A stretch of 64,000 bases of DNA from Streptomyces lacrimifluminis (GTDB lineage Bacteria > Actinomycetota > Actinomycetes > Streptomycetales > Streptomycetaceae). The notes under the pieces are model-generated. The model saw only the letters and a program-made list of their open reading frames with translations. It had not been told where the DNA came from and did no database searches. Positions within the stretch are counted from its first letter, which is position 1. Each line of letters starts with the position of its first letter. The position numbers and the translations under genes are program-made. Shown piece by piece: positions 60,459 through 64,000 of this stretch. The stretch covers positions 1 through 64,000 of the forward strand of contig NZ_BMMU01000031.1 in NCBI RefSeq assembly GCF_014646095.1, in the 5' to 3' direction.

Positions 60459-61586
60459 TCACACGCCCGCGTACGAGTGCTTGCCGCTGACGAAGATGTT
60501 GACGCCGTAGTAGTTGAAGAGGAAGCACGCGAAGGCGATCAGGGCGATGTACGCGGCCCTGCGGCCCTTCCAGCCTGCCGTGGCGCGGGCGTGCAGGTAG
60601 GTGGCGTAGGCGACCCAGGTGATGAACGCCCAGGTCTCCTTGGGGTCCCAGCCCCAGTAGCGGCCCCATGCGTCGCCCGCCCAGATCGCGCCCGCGATGA
60701 TCGTGAACGTCCAAAGCGGGAAGACGGCGGCGTTGACGCGGTACGAGAACTTGTCGAGGGACGCCGACGCGGGCAGCCGCTCCATGACGGAGGTCGCGAA
60801 GCTGCCGGGCTCGCCGCCGGACGCGAGCTTGTTCTCGTACGAGTCCTTGAAGAGGTACAGGATCGTGGCGACCGCGCCCACGTAGAAGACCGCGCCGCAG
60901 AGGATCGCCGTGGAGACGTGGATGTACAGCCAGTACGAGTGCAGCGCGGGCACCAGCTGGTCGCTGGCCGTGTACAGCACGGTGACGGCGAGACCGAGGT
61001 CGAGGAGGACGGTCGTGACCAGGGGGAGGCCGAGCCAGCGGATGTCCTTCTTCAGCGCGAGGAAGACGAGGTACACACCCACGGCGGTGGTGGAGAAGGT
61101 GAGGTTGAACTCGTACATGTTGCCCCACGGCGCCCGCTGCACGGACAGCGCGCGGGCGAGCACCCCGGCGAACTCCACGAGGAACGCGACCACGGTGAGG
61201 GACACGGCGATACGCCCGTACAGGTCGCCCTGCACGTCCCCGCCATGGGCACCGGGCCCGTCCGGCACGTCCCGGGCCCCCGCCGCGGCCCGCACGACGA
61301 CCTTGGGCCGCTCCAGTACGGCGGTCCCGCCGGCGTTCTTGACGGTCACCTCCGGCGCCTTCGCCCCGGCCGCCCCGGCCGGCTTCGCGGTGAGCGCGGC
61401 GGCCGTCCGGCTGACCTTGCTGCGGCTGCCGAAGATCCACTCGGCGATGTAGGTGAAGAAGGCCAGGGTGTAGACGGCCATCGCGGAGTAGATCAGCGTG
61501 TTGCTGATGTTCGCGAGGTTCTCGTTGGTCGCGGCGGCCAGAGTCGTCGTGTGGACGAGGTCGGTCGCGGTGGCGAGAGCGGACAT
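60459..61586 (-). CDS. ccsB: Cytochrome c biogenesis protein CcsB (ResC), system II
   Basis: CcsB/ResC exports and attaches haem to apocytochrome c with ResB. The 375-aa polytopic protein has the tryptophan-rich haem-handling motif at the end of WAGDAWGRYWGWDPKETWAF and histidines near LHSYWLYIHVSTAILC and TYLHARATAGW. An Ala/Pro-rich loop of ~60 residues (65-125) after the first helix is a typical actinobacterial insertion. It starts directly after the resB stop. Confidence 0.95.
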   Translation of the reverse strand: MSALATATDLVHTTTLAAATNENLANISNTLIYSAMAVYTLAFFTYIAEWIFGSRSKVSRTAAALTAKPAGAAGAKAPEVTVKNAGGTAVLERPKVVVRAAAGARDVPDGPGAHGGDVQGDLYGRIAVSLTVVAFLVEFAGVLARALSVQRAPWGNMYEFNLTFSTTAVGVYLVFLALKKDIRWLGLPLVTTVLLDLGLAVTVLYTASDQLVPALHSYWLYIHVSTAILCGAVFYVGAVATILYLFKDSYENKLASGGEPGSFATSVMERLPASASLDKFSYRVNAAVFPLWTFTIIAGAIWAGDAWGRYWGWDPKETWAFITWVAYATYLHARATAGWKGRRAAYIALIAFACFLFNYYGVNIFVSGKHSYAGV

Positions 61587-63329
61587 TTACTTCTCAGCCC
61601 CTTCGGCAGGTACCACAGTGGGGTCGGGGGTTTCGGAGTCGGCATCGGGCGCGCCGGGCGCCTGGTCGTACAGGGTTCCGGCGATCTCGCCGAGTTCCTC
61701 GGGCACCTTCGCGGACTCACTGCGGCCGAGGCCGCCCATCTCGACGACGGTGACCCCGTCGGGGCCCTTGACCGCCCGCACCCACACCCGTCGGCGCTGG
61801 ATGAACAGGGAGCCGGCGAGGCCGACGATGGCGACGATCGCGCCGCCGAGCGCCCAGCCGGCGGCGGGCTGCCGGGTGATCTGGAAGTTGGCCCACTCCT
61901 GGGTGCCCTTGTAGGTGATCGAGCCGGCGCCGTTCGGGAGCTGCATGGTCTCGCCGGGCTTCAGGTTCTCGCGCACCTGCTGGCCCTTGGCGTCCTTGAA
62001 CGCCTTCATGTGGGTCTTGTCGAGCTGGTACACGCTCTGCGGGAGACCCGCGTTGACCCCGAGGTCGCCGTGGTAGGGCGCCAGGTTCAGCACCGGGTTC
62101 TCCAGTGCGGGGAACTGCGAGGCGATCTCGTTGCCCGGCACGTAGGTGGGCAGGAAGAAGGCCTGGATGCCGAGCTGTTCCTGGACGCCCTTGGCGTTGC
62201 GGTAGCCGTCCATGACCTTGATCGCACCGGAGGAGGTGACGTTGGAGTCGAGAGGGAGGAGAGCCACGGGCTGGTCGAAGACGATGTCGCCCTTGCCGTC
62301 GCGGACGGTGATGACGGGCGCGTAGCCGTGGGCGGTGAGGTAGACCTTCGAGTCGCCGATCACCAGCGGCTCGTTGACCTTGACGGTGCGCTTCTGGGCC
62401 TTGCCGTAAGCGCCCACTCTGTAGTCGACGTCGGCCTCGTAGGTGCGCGGGGTGCCGCGGTTGGGTCCCGACTCCTCGTACGTGCCCTTGAAGTCCTTCA
62501 AGTTGAAGCTGAAGGGGTCGAGGTCGTCGGTGTCGAAGAGGGTGCCGGACTTGAAGTCGTCGTACTGCGTGAGCGTGTTGGAGAAACCGTCGCCTTCGAG
62601 GATCAGCTTGTTGCCCTCGGACTTGTACAGCTGGCCCCAGGCGAAGGCGGTCAGCATCACGATCAGCGCGATGTGGAAGGCGAGGTTGCCGACCTCGCGC
62701 AGATAGCCCTTCTCGGCGGCGACCGAGTCCCCGGCGATGGGGATACCTCCCGCGTCCTTAGGACTGTGGGGGAGGGCGCGGAAGCGGCGCTTCCTCAGCA
62801 GGACGAGGGCTGCCTCGCGGACCTGCTCGGGCTCGGCCTCCGTACGCCAGGTCGTGTAGGCGGGCAGCCGGGTCAGACGGCGGGGCGCGCCCGGCGGGCG
62901 GCTGCGCAGCTGGCCCACGAACTGCCAGGTGCGGGGCACGATGCAGCCGATGAGGGAGACGAAGAGCAGGATGTAGATCGCCGAGAACCACACCGAGCTG
63001 TAGACGTGGAACAGGCCGAGCTTCTCGTAGAGCGGCCCCAGGAAGTCGTGCCGCCGCATGAAGTCGGCGACCTTGGTGTCGTCCGTCCCGGACTGCGGGA
63101 TCAGCGAGCCGGGGATCGCCCCGAGCGACAGCAGGAACAGCAGCAGCAGCGCGACCCGCATCGAGGTGAGCTGCCGCCAGAACCAGCGGGCCCAGCCGAT
63201 GACACCCATGGAGGGCGGGCCCGGCGCGTCCTCCTGGGGGGCGGTGGACAGCTGGGAGGCGGCGGCACCGAGTCCCTGGTCGTCGCTGCTCCCGGAGGAA
63301 CCGGGAGCAGGGGCGGTGGTGTTGCTCAT
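61587..63329 (-). CDS. resB: Cytochrome c biogenesis protein ResB, system II
   Basis: It is the partner of CcsB in haem delivery. The 580-aa protein has membrane helices near residues ~55-70 (MRVALLLLFLLSLGAIPGSL), ~115-135 (SAIYILLFVSLIGCIVPRTW), ~215-230, and a last one near ~505-525 (GWALGGAIVAIVGLAGSLFI). A large extracytoplasmic domain lies between the last two. The sequence VWFSAIYILLFVSLIGCI and the GNLAFHIALIVMLTAFAWGQ stretch match ResB. It sits between ccdA and ccsB on the same strand. Confidence 0.95.
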   Translation of the reverse strand: MSNTTAPAPGSSGSSDDQGLGAAASQLSTAPQEDAPGPPSMGVIGWARWFWRQLTSMRVALLLLFLLSLGAIPGSLIPQSGTDDTKVADFMRRHDFLGPLYEKLGLFHVYSSVWFSAIYILLFVSLIGCIVPRTWQFVGQLRSRPPGAPRRLTRLPAYTTWRTEAEPEQVREAALVLLRKRRFRALPHSPKDAGGIPIAGDSVAAEKGYLREVGNLAFHIALIVMLTAFAWGQLYKSEGNKLILEGDGFSNTLTQYDDFKSGTLFDTDDLDPFSFNLKDFKGTYEESGPNRGTPRTYEADVDYRVGAYGKAQKRTVKVNEPLVIGDSKVYLTAHGYAPVITVRDGKGDIVFDQPVALLPLDSNVTSSGAIKVMDGYRNAKGVQEQLGIQAFFLPTYVPGNEIASQFPALENPVLNLAPYHGDLGVNAGLPQSVYQLDKTHMKAFKDAKGQQVRENLKPGETMQLPNGAGSITYKGTQEWANFQITRQPAAGWALGGAIVAIVGLAGSLFIQRRRVWVRAVKGPDGVTVVEMGGLGRSESAKVPEELGEIAGTLYDQAPGAPDADSETPDPTVVPAEGAEK

Positions 63330-63332
63330 CGA

Positions 63333-64000
63333 TCAGATCCCCACAGTGAAGCCGTTGGACCAGGTCTGCATCTCCTGCACCAGACGGTCCCACGCGCCGG
63401 TAAGGAGCAGCACACCGGTAAGGATCATCATCGTGCCGCCGATGCGCATGACCCACACATAGTGGCGCTTGACCCAGCCGAACGCACCGAGCGCCTTGCG
63501 GAAGGCGACCGCGGCGAGCACGAACGGCACCCCGAGGCCGATGCAGTAGGCGACGGTCAGTACGGCCCCGCGCCCCGCGCTGGCCTGCTCGATGGCGAGG
63601 GTGTTGACGGAGGCGAGGGTCGGGCCGATGCAGGGCGTCCAGCCGATGCCGAACAGCGCGCCGAGCAGGGGGGCGCCGACCAGTCCGGCGGCGGGCTTCC
63701 TGTGGAAGCGGAACTCGCGCTGGGTGAGCCAGGGCATCATGCCCATGTAGAAGACGCCCATGAGGATCATGAGGACGCCGAGCACCTTGGACAGGATGCC
63801 CTGGTGCTCCTGCAGCGTCTGCCCGAAGTATCCGAACAGGGCCCCCGTGGAGACGAACACGGCGGTGAACCCGAGCACGAAGAGCGAGGCCCCGGCGACC
63901 ATCCGCCCGCGGCGGGCCTCGCCGAGGTCGGTGCCGGTGACGCCGGTGACGTACGACAGATAGCCGGGTACGAGGGGCAGCACGCACGGCGAGAAGAAGG
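63333..64000 (-). CDS. ccdA: Thiol-disulfide transporter CcdA, 5' end beyond the window
   Basis: CcdA carries reducing power across the membrane to keep apocytochrome cysteines reduced. The frame is open to base 64000 and begins FFSPCVLPLVPGYLSYVTG, containing the conserved PCVLPLVPGYLS motif. A further cysteine, in the FGIGWTPCIGPTLASVNTLA loop, matches the second conserved cysteine. About five to six membrane helices are visible. The gene is followed immediately by resB. Confidence 0.95.
   Translation of the reverse strand, partial: FFSPCVLPLVPGYLSYVTGVTGTDLGEARRGRMVAGASLFVLGFTAVFVSTGALFGYFGQTLQEHQGILSKVLGVLMILMGVFYMGMMPWLTQREFRFHRKPAAGLVGAPLLGALFGIGWTPCIGPTLASVNTLAIEQASAGRGAVLTVAYCIGLGVPFVLAAVAFRKALGAFGWVKRHYVWVMRIGGTMMILTGVLLLTGAWDRLVQEMQTWSNGFTVGI

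Overview
The window is high-GC actinobacterial chromosome and almost certainly Streptomyces. The evidence is strong G/C third-position bias, many GTG/TTG starts, ATGA/GTGA/TGATG gene overlaps, an XRE-DUF397-RsbW-like regulatory cluster, futalosine-route menaquinone genes and a Gram-positive tad pilus locus. From memory, and not checked, the gene order (tad genes, FtsK-type type VII ATPase, Ser/Thr kinase, mqnA, cold-shock gene, fatty acyl-CoA ligase, mqnE, UbiX/UbiA/UbiD, ccs genes) resembles the S. coelicolor SCO4530 to SCO4472 core region. No tRNA, rRNA, insertion sequence, phage or CRISPR array was seen.

Region 1 (1-21.9 kb) concerns secretion and the cell surface. A nine-gene tad/Flp pilus operon (8342 to 1523, minus strand) is flanked by two related type VII secretion cassettes. 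Cassette A (1-1502) holds a partial secreted effector, a 215-aa partner protein and a WXG100-like protein. Cassette B (9323-14586) holds a lipoprotein gene broken by a 7-bp duplication, a secreted protein, a WXG100-like protein, a 450-aa effector homologous to the cassette A effector, a membrane protein, a partner-family paralogue and a 204-aa unknown. A third WXG100-like gene (16001-16300) is divergent from a 1530-aa FHA-containing EccC/EssC-type ATPase (16576-21168), which ends in a perfect 38-bp palindrome. A membrane-anchored Ser/Thr kinase follows.

Region 2 (23.7-44.6 kb) is mostly metabolic and regulatory. It has mqnA, a cold-shock gene with a structured leader, a methyltransferase, a Tat-exported KstD-like flavoprotein, an RsbW-like/XRE/DUF397 cluster, an N5-(carboxyethyl)ornithine synthase, a LysR regulator, a long-chain acyl-CoA ligase divergent from a MaoC hydratase with a nearby TetR gene, and then mqnE, an Lrp regulator, UbiX, MqnP and UbiD. 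Together with mqnA, the last group supplies much of menaquinone synthesis.

Region 3 (44.6-64 kb) carries an acyl-CoA oxidase-like gene, an ECF sigma/membrane protein/acyltransferase operon, a UvrA-like ABC protein divergent from a double-MerR (TioE-type) regulator, a deaminase and a 2-oxoglutarate oxygenase. It also carries a translationally coupled pair of P-loop ATPase and membrane-anchored periplasmic-binding-fold protein, and the system II cytochrome c genes ccsB, resB and ccdA (the last cut by the window end).

The most unusual signals are five. They are a 21-codon leader ORF whose stop overlaps the start of the UvrA-like gene (TGATG), the duplicated T7SS cassettes, the 7-bp duplication that fuses two reading frames, the ATPase/binding-protein pair preceded by 12-bp tandem repeats, and the 38-bp palindrome.
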